From the NCBI GenBank assembly GCA_944548615.1, contig OX155957.1:28108935-28172934 (forward strand): DNA of 64,000 nt. Direction: 5' to 3'. This DNA is from Micropterix aruncella (taxonomy: Eukaryota; Arthropoda; Insecta; Lepidoptera; Micropterigidae). The position numbers and the translations under genes were made by a program. Below the pieces are notes generated by a model that saw only the letters and a list, made by a program, of their open reading frames with translations, ran no database searches and was not told the origin of the DNA. This document shows positions 35,741 to 49,085 of the stretch, piece by piece (positions within the stretch are counted from its first letter, which is position 1; each line of letters begins with the position of its first letter).

Positions 35741-36616
35741 TCTACACCCTCTAGAAGTAGCGCAAAAATGTATTTTAAAAATAATCGCACGTAAACTGTA
35801 TCGATTTCCGTCAGACACTCTTTACATCCAGTCCGAGGTTTTGGATGTAAGACAGCTTTATGTTCGCATGGCCCTAATATATACTAAAAATAAAATGACA
35901 CCTTATAATCAACGAGTTGGAAAGACGAGAGCAACAAGAACTGGTGATATGATGGTGCCAAGATCTTACACAACATTTGGCCAGCGCCATTTCACGTTCA
36001 TTGGCCCTAGAATGTATAACAATCTTCCCGACGCAATTAAAAGTAGTGAGAACACATCCACTTTTAAAAAATCTCTGACTGATTGGTTGTTGGAGGTGGG
36101 TAGGGACGGTTTAGGGAATATGTTGACTGTTGTATTTTGAATGATAGTATTTAGTACTTAATATTTAGTTTTTCCATGATAATTTTAAATGACTATTATA
36201 GGTATGTGAGCGTCATATCAATATGTAATTGATTTATATAATATGTATATTATTTTAGTTTTTATTTTATTTATTTTGGTTTTATTATTATTTTCGTATA
36301 AATATATGTATGTGTATGTGTGCATATATGGATATATATTTTATCTATAGATGTATATAAGTATCTATCCATATTTGTATATGCGTAAATATTTGTAGTT
36401 TTAAAAATAAGTATTAACTATAGATTAAGTTGACAGTGCACACTTTATATCATCATTAAAAGTCTGCCTTAGAACAGGCCTAGGCCTAGTTAGGCGACTG
36501 TGTCAATCATAAAAATAATGTCGCATCAGTTTCTTGCTAACATCTTAATCAAATATGACATTAACTTTTTACTAGATGTGTTACTACTAAATAAATAAAT
36601 AAATAAATAAATAAAT
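35741..36616 (+). pseudogene. CR1/Jockey-type LINE 3' end
   Basis: An open frame from about 35753 reads LEVAQKCILKIIARK and, further on, FGQRHFTFIGPRMYNNLP, the usual end of the RT polypeptide in this LINE group; it stops at 36138-36140. The 3' UTR is AT-rich and ends in an AAAT tail at about 36587-36616. The RT active site and everything upstream are missing, so this is a 5'-truncated copy. Its reading frame is undamaged, suggesting moderate age. Confidence 0.75.
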
Positions 36617-36779
36617 GACATCCTAACTCGGCCAGAAGCGGTAAATAAATTAACTATTTTCAAGCAGCACCAAAAAATTAGTTTTTAAGCTAAAAATAAT
36701 AAATGTTCCCCTCCCCCTCCCGTCTCTTGTGTCGGACATTTTATTATTACGTACTATATTGATAAATATTATATCATAC

Positions 36780-37180
36780 TACGGCGTTCAAAAAAGTGAC
36801 AATAAGTAAGATAAAGTTAACTTTTATTGAATGTTTTTTTAATTTTTCGACATAGTCACCTTTTAAGTTTATATACTTGATGTATCTGTTTTATAAACAT
36901 AAAATATTCAGCTAAAAAACCATTCATCCTGATTATTTACTGCACTACTACTACCTACTGCGTCATCATCTTCAAATTTTCGACCTCTCAGGTGTTTCTT
37001 TAATATCTGAAATAGATAGAAATCACTAGGGGCAAGGTCCGGTGAGAGTTCTAGTACTTCATAGCCGGCTTCTTCAATGGCAGCCATCGCAACTTTGGTC
37101 TTGCGTGCTGGGGCGTTATCTTGGTAAAACAAGACGTTTTTAGCGAGTTTGTCCCTTCGTTTTTCACGCTCCAATTTAAA
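36780..37180 (-). pseudogene. mariner transposase C-terminal fragment
   Basis: The reverse frame contains VLFYQDNAPARKTK (second catalytic aspartate in QDNAP), then ELSPDLAPSDFYLFQILK, the SPDLAPSDYHLF signature with the third catalytic aspartate of DD34D mariner transposases. The frame stops early, just after QDEWFF, and everything upstream of about 37180 is missing. Left flank 36780-36850 may be the mariner end. The frame is short and truncated, hence inactive. Confidence 0.85.
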
Positions 37181-38784
<1,604 letters not shown>

Positions 38785-38787
38785 CTC

Positions 38788-39055
38788 CCGGCTCCATCTT
38801 CCGGACAATCTCCCGGCTCCATCTTCAAACCCTTACTATCATGTGTAATGGAAAATACTCATGACAACAAAAAAAACGAGCCCAAACTCGACTATCTTAG
38901 CAATGTTCATCAGTGGCAATCTTCCGGCTCCATCGTCAGACCCTCGTCATCAAGTGTAATAAAAAGTACTCATAATAACAAAATATACTATCCCCAAATT
39001 CGACTGTCGTACCATTTGCCATAAGGGAGTTCCAGTCCCTACATTCCGGCTCTAT
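38788..39055. repeat. Two tandem units of about 125 bp
   Basis: CCGGCTCCATCTTC...AAGTGTAAT-type text occurs at about 38815 and 38936, each followed by a TACTCATRAYAACAAAA phrase. Diverged, non-coding. Confidence 0.65.
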
Positions 39056-40300
39056 CATCAAATCAGCTCGATGGTGCCATAATATTGCATTGTCGCCGAA
39101 CTTACATAAGTATGCGAAATTTCAGCTCAATCGGATACCAGCAAGTAGTTGAAAAATAGTTTGCAAATTTTGAAACGGACAACTTACATACGAACATTGA
39201 TAAAGTTTGTAAAAATATTTCTTTGTTGACGCTGAGCATCGCCAAAACGTTGAGCCTGTTAAAGGCAACGTTCCTGGGCTCAATCACCTCGTTCCAGGTC
39301 TGCCAGGTGCCACAAAACTTGATCATCACACCTGGTCTTCTACTAGCTCAAGGTGTTTATTGGTTTATTGGCTGGGAGCGAGAATCGTCTGCCGCCCTAG
39401 AATAAGTAACGAGGCAATTAAGGCAACCGCCGCAGCGCGCTCTTTTTCTCCCATTTTTTTCGTCGCGGTCGCAGCCGCTTTATTACCATCGCTTAACCTT
39501 GATTTAGCGTGTCGCGTGTTTTTGATCGATTCAGGTTTTTTATCGCCCGTGCGCGCGCGATTTCTTCGAAAATTTCGTCTTCGCTCTGGGAGGGCGTCCG
39601 CGCCGCAACAAAACAATTGGACGGCCTTGACATTCGCCAGGTTGGCGACCACGTGGGAGAAGATTTTAATCATGTCGTCATAGCCCTGAGAAGCCTGTGA
39701 CAGCATTAACAGACGCTCGGATTTGGTTCGACGGACCATATCTGTGGACCAAATCCGCCCACAAATTCTGAAGCGACGATACGATACACGATTGTCGTCA
39801 CTCGACGATATTTGCGATTCTATAAGCGATTTGACAGTTTTTCAATCGTCAGAAGTACGTAACTTTACTCTCGAGCTACAGTGAATTGTGGGAAGAGGGC
39901 GCGAGGAATGTAGGCAGAGGGGTGCGTCTCGACGAACGCCTTTGGATAGCGTTGCGCGCAGGTAACTTTCTCGAACGTTTAGGGCCGAGTAGCCGACATC
40001 TGGCGGCCATATCCGAGCTCTTACAACTCGTTACGTATTCCATTTAATTTCAATTTTGTTCTAAGATAAGCTACTGTCTGGTATACTGTGTCAGAAGTAA
40101 GGTTAGGACAGACGACCGCACTTTGAGGTGTCGTCTGCATGTCGTTGCTCTGGATTACTCTAGAAGATAGCTGGGAAATAGCAAAAATGGAAGCAGTAAA
40201 AATCCCCATTCGGCAATAATTCCCGGCAATAATTCCCAATAAAGGACCCGATCAGAATTGCCCTTAGCTCAAAGCACTAAGCACGCTCAGAGCCCGGCCC
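39056..40300. other. Spacer with an unexplained open frame
   Basis: The reverse frame 39365-39739 (124 codons) is rich in alanine and basic residues; a further reverse frame at 39210-39330 contains WQTWNEVIEPRN. Together they might be pieces of a retroelement or of a host gene, but no family was recognised. GCGACGATACGATACACGAT-type sequence at 39770 may be a MITE. Confidence 0.25.
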
Positions 40301-40305
40301 GAATT

Positions 40306-41010
40306 CTGCATACGCCGCTCACTGCTAAACGGCCGACCCCGGCCAATCAGAACGCGATATCGGGGTGGTAATCACGTAGGAAGTATCGAGTTCCGAGATT
40401 AGCTGACGATTCTGAAACAGTATCAGTCAAGTAGCCGGATCGAGGACGATATCGAATTCAATGTCGTGTCGCGTCGAAGTGTCGAATCGCCACTTCAGAA
40501 TCCCGGGGCCGTTCTCGCAACAGATGACCGGATCGGACAGTTGCTCAAGTGCACACCGTCGTCATCAAGCCGCCGTTGTCCAAGCACGGAAGAGTTATGA
40601 TGGTAGTGGCAATATTACAGCCCCCACGAAAAAACCGGAAAACAAGAAAAGAATGGGCAAAATTATATTTAAGAGAACGCGAAGAATTAAGTCACATGAT
40701 TTTAAGTCACGACGATGATTTTCGTATATACGGTATATACGAAAATAATCGGGTATAGAATATACCTGCAATCAATTGAAGGTATATTATAAACCTGCGA
40801 TTGAACCGCGAAATCTTCGAGGAATGATTTAATTTGGGTAAACCTTTCATCACAAAAAAACGATACCGTTATGCGAAAAGCTGTTTCTCCGCTAGAACGA
40901 TTTATTGCCACGTTGAATTATCTTGCACCAGGAGAAGAATTTGGAGAACTTGGAGAAGCTTGGTACAAGTATTTGGTCTCGATTACTCTAAACTCAAATA
41001 ATACCTAAAA
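40306..41010 (+). pseudogene. Degenerate Harbinger transposase, N-terminal part
   Basis: Three frames carry recognisable pieces: RKNRKTRKEWAKLYLRERE (40620-40680, the basic N-terminal helix region), then NREIFEE with a stop and NLGKPFITKK (about 40800-40860), then after a shift TVMRKAVSPLERFIATLNYL and GEEFGELG (about 40866-40960). These match the N-terminal part of PIF/Harbinger transposases. The DDE catalytic part is absent. The first 200 bp are shared with 3490-4115 in reverse. Confidence 0.6.
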
Positions 41011-42249
41011 CGTGTGATCCCGTCTACGAAGCGCTAAGAGATTAACATACATTCATGTATGTGTATTTCTTTTATTTATATCTCAAAAGGAAACCATGTA
41101 GGATCATTTTGTCCATGGGCTGGCACCCATACTGAAGGGTCCATTCTCCTTTTTAACCCCTCCTATGGCGGGGTAAAATTTCTGCCCGGGATAGTTTTGC
41201 GCATAACTTTTAAACTACTATACGGATCGTAAAAAGAATAACTGCAAAATGATCACATTGAAATTTGAAATATTATAACGTTACAACATTATCTCGTAAA
41301 ACAATTAAGATAATAATGAAACAATATTACAGTTAGCACAGCGCGGAAAGCGCCTAACCAAAAATGGTTTGCTCACATAGGAAGGGTCCACTCAAAAATA
41401 TATTATTTGGACTAGGAAATATAATAAAACAAGGGTGAAAGTTTAAATTACAAGTATGTACTGTCCGTCCGTCTGTCCGTAGTTTGTTCTGGTTGGAGAG
41501 CAAGAGTTTTGAAAAGCTGATACTTTCAGATCAGACAGTATTTTGACCATAGAATACCTGAGTAAAGTCAGCAGGCCAGATTCCGGTACACCTGGCGCTG
41601 GCGTACTAGTAAAGGTGCAATTTTAATTAGTAACCCCAAACTGTTTTGGAAAAGCTGAAAATTCATCAGTAGACAGTTGATGCAATACAGAACTCGAAAC
41701 AATTTGTTTGCAATTTGAACAATCTCGAAACATTAGTCTGACCATTTGGTCAGATTACTAATTAATAGTTTTTTTTAATATGAAATTTTATTCTTTGATT
41801 ATAAAAACGTAATCGTAATAAAGAACTATATTTTTACATATGATTGGTTTACTCATTAGCGTTTTCCCTAATTATATATATATATATATATTAATTGAGA
41901 TATTGCAGTAGGATTTAGATACTGGTTTTAGCAGCGGTTTAATTGCCTAAATCTAAAGATATTCTTACTCTCATTTTCAAGTAATGAACTCTGTAACTGA
42001 TTACTATTATATTTATTGTGTACCTAGTTTAGATATAATAAACTATTATAAAAATGTATTGTAAACGTAATTAAACTACAACAGAAAAGCTTAATTTTTC
42101 ATAAAGTTCTCACCTATACTTAAATAGTTCACAAGTGCCAAAATAGAGGAAAATGTGGTTTTCAGGCATGTCATTTTGAAAAAGTTCCCGGAGGGGGACC
42201 CTGTACACCCCCCCCCCCTCTACCCCCTTCTTGAGTCCAGGCCTGCAAT
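41011..42249. other. Spacer with a family E repeat at 41150-41345
   Basis: The family E piece shares AATGATCACATTGAAATTTG with 22.8 kb. A short TA run lies at 41875-41890 and a poly-C tract at 42209-42219. No gene recognised. Confidence 0.4.
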
Positions 42250-42370
42250 CGTTTCCAAATAGAACTACACACTTCTAAATCGGTTCAAGCGTTTAAAATT
42301 TACGGTGGAATAGAGAAACGGAAAACATACATAGATGAACCCTGAACACATTACACTCCTTTTTGTGAAG
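42250..42370 (-). repeat. Family A repeat (reversed, partial)
   Basis: Contains ACACTTCTAAATCGGTTCAA and ACATAGATGAACCCTGAACA. Confidence 0.65.
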
Positions 42371-42827
42371 CAGGCGTGTAAAAAGACCGCGTCTTCGGTT
42401 CTGAAACAGAATTCTGGACGAGGTGACGAAAATTCTCTCAGCAAATGCTGAGAGATGCCATGATCACTTTAGAGACGCCTGACTGGCTTCTTTTTATAAC
42501 GATATTATATATATTTTTTAAATACCTGATTGAAGAGCAATGGAGAAATGTTGCGCAGATTTTAAACTTACCTGAAACAAATAAGAAAATTAAGGAATTA
42601 ATAGGGTTCCAAAACAGTAGATGCGATTCTAGATTAAAAAGTTATCTCCGCTGTTAAGTTTTCCACATTTTCGGCAAAAATGTACAATATACTTAGAAGC
42701 GCCTATTCGTATTGTAGGGTTAAAGATACAAGAAGAATGTAAACAATGGAAAATTTAGCCTATAACAATCTACATAATGGTCAAAACAATCTTTCATTCG
42801 TTGTTTTCACCCATCACCATCTGGGTA
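42371..42827. other. Spacer with an unknown 70-codon frame
   Basis: The frame 42445-42657 ends in WRNVAQILNLPETNKK and further basic residues. It looks protein-like but no family was recognised. Confidence 0.2.
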
Positions 42828-43320
42828 AGAGGCCAACGCCTTAACCGCGTGATAACTAGGTGTGTTACTCAGCGGGCTTACACTCACGTCCTTACTTCCA
42901 ATTGCGACCAGATTACTCCGGTCTCTCGATTAGTTACGAGTTCGAGGTCGCTTGCGCGGTCCTTTCCCTTACGAAGCGGTGAAACGGTGTATACCGAATC
43001 TATCGCGGACCACGGCATCCTTTGCCCGGCTGTTCACCCAGGATCGGGTAGCCGATGGTCGTTTCAAGAGCAGTCGCCGTAAGGTCCGCAACCACCTCCG
43101 CTCTATAGGGAACAGTACTGCTTCCATGACTCCGCCGACTGTCAGAGTGCACAGTCGATTGGCTTACGCCACACGGTGCGCAGACCGTCCTGGAGCGCCA
43201 GAAGGTTGATTCCTAAGGGAAACTAGCCCTAAGGCCAGAGTCCTGCCCGGGCTCGCACTTTATGCGTGGAGACTGCCGAATGGGTGTTGACCCGTGAGTG
43301 TGACCAACCCTGAACAGAGG
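42828..43320 (-). mobile_element. Family C retroposon, truncated at both ends
   Basis: Antisense copy from AGGCCAACGCCTTAACCGCG to GTGAGTGTGACCAACCCTGA, close to the full copy at 45866-46538. Confidence 0.75.
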
Positions 43321-43737
43321 AAACAAAGGACCAAATGGTTGGTGTGACTACGTACTATCTATGGTTAGATTATTTCCTCTTTTTCTAGTGGAATATATGT
43401 CGAATGCTGTTTATAGACCCCGCCCTCCCAACTGAATATTCTGTGGTGTGCGTGCGAAGTGGGAGTTTCGCTCGACAGTGTTTACATGGCTGAATAGATT
43501 TATTTTCTTTTATGGAAGGCGCGCACGTCGCGGTCGCTTTGAATCGCGTAATAAATTGCCGATGGGCGGCGCGAGCGCGGACACGGATTTGAAAACGAAT
43601 ACGCCAGATGTGACATTAATGCAGCAGCCGTGGATATACTGCCTGATCGCAGCGTTGTAATCCTAAACTAAATTGTTATCGACACTAAAATTGGACGACT
43701 TTAATCGCGTTCAACGATTGCATTTGTTGTGTGTACA
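43321..43737. other. Spacer with a GC-richer patch
   Basis: 43430-43665 is rich in CpG and open for 70 codons (ends CLIAAL), without a recognised family. Confidence 0.25.
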
Positions 43738-44978
43738 CTACAATGGGCGAATCCGTCACCCCAGGAAGTTTTAACGATGATGATCGTTAATTACTTTTTA
43801 TTTTATTATTTATTCATTGGAATTATCAAATTAACCATTTACAATAATTATATTATTAAAACAAATGGCAAAAACTTTCCTCTTTCATTCACTGGCTAGT
43901 GCTGCCCAACTGGGATATACCCGTTCCAGGGCAAGCAATTCATATTTTTACATTTAAAAACGAGGGTCGATGAACCAACCAAACACAATAATAATAATAA
44001 TAATTTAAAAATATATAAAATAATAATAAAAATATATATAATATTAAAAAATTATTAAAAAATACAATAATATATAGGAAATAGCATTACATTACATTTT
44101 CGTCGTATCCAATTGACGGCTAAAGACCGCTCTTGGACGTGTCAAAATAATTGGGTTAGGTAGTAAGTTTCGTTACTACTCTTTACTGAACATACATAGG
44201 TAGTCAAGAATTAACTACTAGATTGTCAAACTATAAATATAAATAATCAAAATAGAAGCTTAATATTTGAAGTAGTTAGTAATTCGAAAAGATACGTAGT
44301 AAAATTATTCATCGTAATATTCAAATTGTCAGTAAAATGTCAAATAATCAAATTAAATCCACGTTATGCATTTTAAATTATAATGAACGATAATCTGCCG
44401 TGAGGTAAGCGTAGAAGACTTTGTGGACGATACAAATGTACCGTCCAGCAAAAACCACGAATTCGCCAGAGACCAACGCCTTACGGAGAGACTCTAGAAA
44501 GGTAATCCAGTGTGGCCACGTCGCCCCGTGGCTACCAGTTTCAGCCAGATTACTCCGGTGTCCCGACTGGTTACAGGTTCGATGCGCAGTCCTCTCCCTT
44601 ACGAAGCGGTGATACGGTGTCTACCGAATCTATCACGGACCACGGCGTTCCTTGACCGGCTCTTCGCCCGGTATCGGGTTGCCGATTGGTCGTTTCAAGA
44701 GCAGTTGCCGTAGGGTGAACAACTATCCCCGGTCTATAGGAGACAGTACTGTTTCCAGACTCCCCCAGCTGTCGGTCAGAATGCACAATTGGCTGACGCC
44801 GCACGGTACGCAAACCGTCCAGGAGCGCCCGAAAGTTTACTCCTAGGGGAAACTGGCCCGCAGGCCAGAGTCCTATCCGGGCTCGCTTTTCTGCGCGGAG
44901 GCCGCCGGATGGGTGAGTTTGACCGACCCTGAATATATGGGTCGTAGTGACCGAACTGCAACAGGGTCCATTAGCTCC
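43738..44978 (-). mobile_element. Family C retroposon split by a 0.6-kb insertion
   Basis: The antisense copy starts CACTACAATGGGCGAATCCG, is interrupted at about 43793, resumes at 44395 with TCTGCCGTGAGGTAAGC and ends at GGGTCCATTAGCTCC. The 145-codon frame on the minus strand (44571-45008) runs through the repeat and is not considered a gene. Confidence 0.7.
43793..44394 (-). mobile_element. AT-rich retroposon-like insertion within family C
   Basis: Its left end, read on the minus strand, is an AATAAATAATAAAATAAAAA tail, and it contains GCCCAACTGGGATATACC as at 8.8 kb, so it looks like a reversed LINE 3' end. Target duplication not certain. Confidence 0.5.
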
Positions 44979-45850
44979 GTTTGCGGAAACACTATTTTTC
45001 TCGCCCAAAGTCGATTAGAAATGTCTGGATGGGCAGCCGAGCGAGGCGACCTATCTAGTTGATGCGATGGGAGTCGGCCAGTCTGTGGACGCGAATAGAC
45101 TCTAACATATTCTCTACGTATAGGAAAAGATGAAATGAGACGTCTACAACAGAAATTTTAGAAACCATTCATTCATTCTACCTTTTCAAAATTAAGTAAC
45201 TACCTACATATAATGCCGATAAACCTAGAGGCTATCTAGCTGGCATCAGTTTTCTACTTCAAAAGAATGAACTCCCGTCTATGTCGATCGAACAGATTAA
45301 AAGAACATAACTGAGACTTGTCCCATTGAAAGCAGCGATCCCAGAATCACGTCGATTGGCAAAATTAATTTTTATGTCGAATCTGTTGTGAATACATTTA
45401 ACTCTGTGATTAATCTGTGGGGTGGGTCGACAGGCGATGGGCGACCCGCCCTGCGGAAACTTGTTTATCCAAACCTGCTATTATGCGCATTGGCAATTCC
45501 CTTTCCTGCCCATGGCGATGGAACAGATTGGACTTATTTGTCACCTGACCGTGGACTCGTGACCGTGAGCAGCCGAAGATGCACTAACGAGCTACGTTTA
45601 GGCACTAACGAGCTACTGCATTTACTCTATATTGTAGATATTTAAATCGCCGAATATGAACATTACATATGAATATGAATATGTATATGACACATAGAGG
45701 GCTTCACTTGGCGAGGATGTTAAGGAACAAATAGCACCGAGGTCCTATCTCCCCTACACCATCTGGCGCAGTCTGAACAGACTGAAGGTGAGTGGCAAGA
45801 TAACGAGGTAATTTCGTTCGCTGGGGCTACACAGAAAACCCGATATGCAT
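44979..45850. other. Spacer with an unknown 85-codon frame
   Basis: The frame 45388-45645 includes RKLVYPNLLLCALAIPFPAH. It is protein-like, but I do not recognise it with confidence and see no start context or splice partners. Confidence 0.25.
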
Positions 45851-45865
45851 ATGTGGAATGATGCA

Positions 45866-46538
45866 ACTAGGGTTGTCGACTACAGCGGGCGAGCCCGTCA
45901 CCTCAGGAAGTTTTAACGATTAGTCGTTCTATCTCCCTGGAGTGAGCGCAGACGACTTGGACAAAACAGTCCACCGCTAGTCTAGCTCCGCCACAAACCC
46001 GTAAGAGGCCAACGCCTTAACCGCGAGATAGCCAGGAGTGTTACCCGGCGGGCTTACACTCACGCCCTTACTCTCAATTGTGACCAGATTACTCCGGTCT
46101 CTCGATTGGTTACGAGTTCGAGGTCGCTTGCGCGGTCCTCTTCCTTACGAAGTGGTGAAACGGTGTATACCGAATCTATCGCGGACCACAGCGTCCTTTG
46201 CCCGGCTGTTCACCCAGGATCGGATAGCCGATGGTCGTTTTAAAAGCAGTCGTCGTAAGGTCCGCAACCACCCCCGCTCTATAGGAAACAGTACTGCTTC
46301 CAGACTCCCCCGACTGTTAGTCAGAGTGCACAGTCGATTGGCTTACGCCGCACGGTGCGCAGACCGTCCAGGAGCGCCAGAAGGTTGATTCCCAGGGGAA
46401 ACTAATCATAAGGCCAGAGTTCTACCCAGGCTCGCACTTCATGCGTGGAGGCCGTCGGATAGGTGTTGACCCGTGAGTGTGACCAACCCTGAACAGAATG
46501 GGTCTTCGTGGCCAACTCAGCGAGGGCCCATTAACTCC
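45866..46538 (-). mobile_element. Family C retroposon, full-length reference copy
   Basis: 673 bp bounded by the perfect 15-bp duplication ATGTGGAATGATGCA at 45851-45865 and 46539-46553, which defines both ends. In the sense (minus) direction it starts GGAGTTAATGGGCCCTCGCT and ends GCTGTAGTCGACAACCCTAG. Near the sense 5' end TGAGTTGGCC and CACGGGTCAACACC resemble degraded A and B boxes; a diverged subfamily (54700) shows them better as TGGTGCAGTTGGGC and CAGTTCAACTCCC. This suggests a long tRNA-derived SINE. 5'-truncated copies elsewhere fit reverse transcription from the 3' end. Confidence 0.75.
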
Positions 46539-46553
46539 ATGTGGAATGATGCA

Positions 46554-46872
46554 GGATGAACCACCTCCGATCCTGCCCACTGCCAACCTCTATCACACAC
46601 CAGGACCTACAAGAGGCAAACGATAAGACCATCCAGGCCGCGCAAATTCGTCATTTTGAAGGCGTTTTCAGCGACTCTTCAAAAGAGATTTTTTTCCTTT
46701 ACAGTAACAATACATTTACAGTAACTGTATAGCCAAATTGCAAGAAGCTGTAATAGAAAACACCGGCACAGGATCACATATGTGAAAATAATGCAAATTT
46801 TACCATGGTTGCACAAACGAAAATATTTGAGCAAAAGTAAACGACGGAGAGACAAATAAACAGCTGATTCTT
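46554..46872. other. Spacer, nothing recognised
   Basis: No gene or repeat partner identified. Confidence 0.3.
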
Positions 46873-47295
46873 AAATAATAATAATAATAATAATAAACTC
46901 TTTATTTTAAATAAAAAAGGCGAGCTTATTGCCTTGCAGCAATGTCTATCAGCTAACCTATAGCTTGAGTTTATAACATATTTAGTACGTTGGCTACGCC
47001 AAAGAACAATAAAAAATACAAGTGATATATAGAAACAAAGAGAAACTAGAAAGAAACAGATATTAAAAACAAAGTAAAACAAATGACTAAAATTAAATAA
47101 GGACGCAGAGAAAAGGAAGAAGATGAAAGAAGGAAAGGGAAGCGAAAAGGAGGGGAAAGAGGTGGATTGGTTAATTTATGGATTTTAGGGTTATATGCTC
47201 CTTGAGCCTGGCCTTGAACGAGGAGATGCTGGGTGCTGTTCTAACATCATTTGGCAAAGCATTCCAGAGTCGTGCAGCAATAACATGGCTTTAAT
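46873..47295 (-). pseudogene. CR1/Jockey-type LINE 3' end
   Basis: On the minus strand 47295-47170 reads VIAARLWNALPNDVRTAP then SSFKARLKEH, the terminal RT stretch of this LINE group, followed by a stop and a UTR with an ATT-repeat tail at 46876-46905. It is 5'-truncated. It differs in sequence from the LINE ends at 35.7 and 53.8 kb, so it is another family member. Confidence 0.75.
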
Positions 47296-48716
47296 ATAAA
47301 ATTCATAACTTGAAATTCCAACTCAAAACCAAGTTATTCAAATTCAAAACCAAGTTATTCAAACTGAAAAAACAGCAATTACATAGGTAAGGACCCAATA
47401 TAAATTATAATTGTTAATCGGAAGCGGTGAACTTATTTAACCATCATTTATAGTTAATTAAACAGAGATCATTTCACTCAAAAGAGCCAAGGCTGGCCTT
47501 AAGTCATTAATTAGAGGGAGCACGTGACGGCAACCACGCGCTGAATTAGATAGTGGCTTTTGGGGCAGAAACTTGTCCATATCGCCCCCGTTTGCCCTCC
47601 TCGCAGCGCCCCACACGGTGGGGGCGACCAACTTTGCCAGCCGTTAACTTTAACTCGGTAACAACTATGCCCCAACAAACTGGCTGTTACAGTTAAGTTA
47701 CAGTCAAGCGCGCACGCCTTTATTTACTTAACGGGCGTCCCGGAACGACTCGCCGCCATCATTCAACTTATTTAACTTAACTTTCAGCGCGGACCGGCCC
47801 AACTTTTTTATTTCTACCCGCGACTCGTCTGCGCGATTATGAAACTTACTTTCGTGGGTTTTTTTTCTGCTGCGAAGTTGAGCGCACTCCGCCAGAACGG
47901 CGAAATTAAAACGTGTAATGTAATAACGAGCAAAAGTTGAGAGTGAGCACAAGTTTGTAAGTAGGTTAGGGCTTTTTTTTTTGCTGATCTCCTCGGATTA
48001 GTAAACGGTCTTTATAGAGCATTTCGCGTGTGGTTTGCTTGTAGCGAAATATGCGATAAACTTTAATAATAATAGTGATGTTTATTTTAGAGCAGTACCT
48101 ATATACAATAGATTTAACCCTGCTCTTCATGTTCCTCATGCTGGTACCAACTATAGGCAAATGCATTTCTGTGGCGAACAAGTGACAATTTCAATGATTT
48201 GATTGAACGCGTTGACTTTGATCTATTCTGTACGAGTATTAACTCAGCTAGGCAGCAGCTGAACAGTGAATTCTTTAGCATTAATTGTTGAATAATTTTT
48301 GATGTATTTTTAATCGATAGCTTTAATTGAAAGGTCACATATGTTTTTACAACGTTACTTAAACGTGAAAACCTTTAATTGGCTCTCTGTTATCCTACTC
48401 CTCTTTTTGTTAAATTATAATTAGCTGTTGGTTTTCCTAAAAATAAATAAATTAATTAATTAAATTATATACAAAAGAGGATGGGCATTTTGGGCCCACT
48501 TTTCCAATAGCTGTAAATCATACACAAATACCAAGATCTCTTTACGTAAAACATGTATTACTATAACGACTGATCTCAATTAGGAGCAAATTTGGTAATT
48601 TCACAATTTATCATACAGACAGTAATAAAAATAATAATTAAAAAAATAATGTTGACAAATTAGTAATGAGAATAATAGCCAATTGCCAATAGTCCGAATA
48701 AAAAATCACAATAATA
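47296..48716. other. Spacer, no gene recognised
   Basis: 47520-47950 is GC-richer with frames of 70-75 codons on the minus strand; no motif was recognised. The rest is AT-rich. Confidence 0.3.
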
Positions 48717-48838
48717 TTTTTTTTTCAAATTCAACATTATTTATTGAGTTCAAATTATGAGTACATTCAATTTACAAAAGTCTTAACCTAACTAGGCTGC
48801 CGCTTGTTTTAAGGTACAATTTATTTTAATTATCCTAA
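48717..48838 (-). mobile_element. LINE 3' UTR, part left of the Harbinger insertion
   Basis: On the minus strand this stretch carries AATAAATAATG and ends in an A-rich tail. It continues the LINE fragment at 53411-54200, split by the Harbinger element. Confidence 0.55.
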
Positions 48839-49085
48839 GGGCCGATTTTTCAATCGTCAGATAAACAGTCGGATAGGACTTATTCATTAGATAGTACAAA
48901 ATTGAATTTTTCAATAGTCAGTTAGCAGTTATCAAAGGGATAAACATACTATTCGCTGAATAAAGTTATCCGCTGCTCCGAGGGTCAGATAACGAGTTAT
49001 TCATCCAATAAATTGATCCGTCAAACTGATTTTGACAGTTTGAGGTTAGGTTGTGATAATTTCTAGTGATCTTTTGCGTTGAGAA

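Noticed and set aside
43430..43680. CpG-rich 70-codon frame as an exon
   Set aside because: No splice partners or family; left as unknown spacer.
44571..45008. Minus-strand 145-codon frame as a gene
   Set aside because: It runs through a family C retroposon whose other copies have stops or shifts in the same frame; no protein motif.
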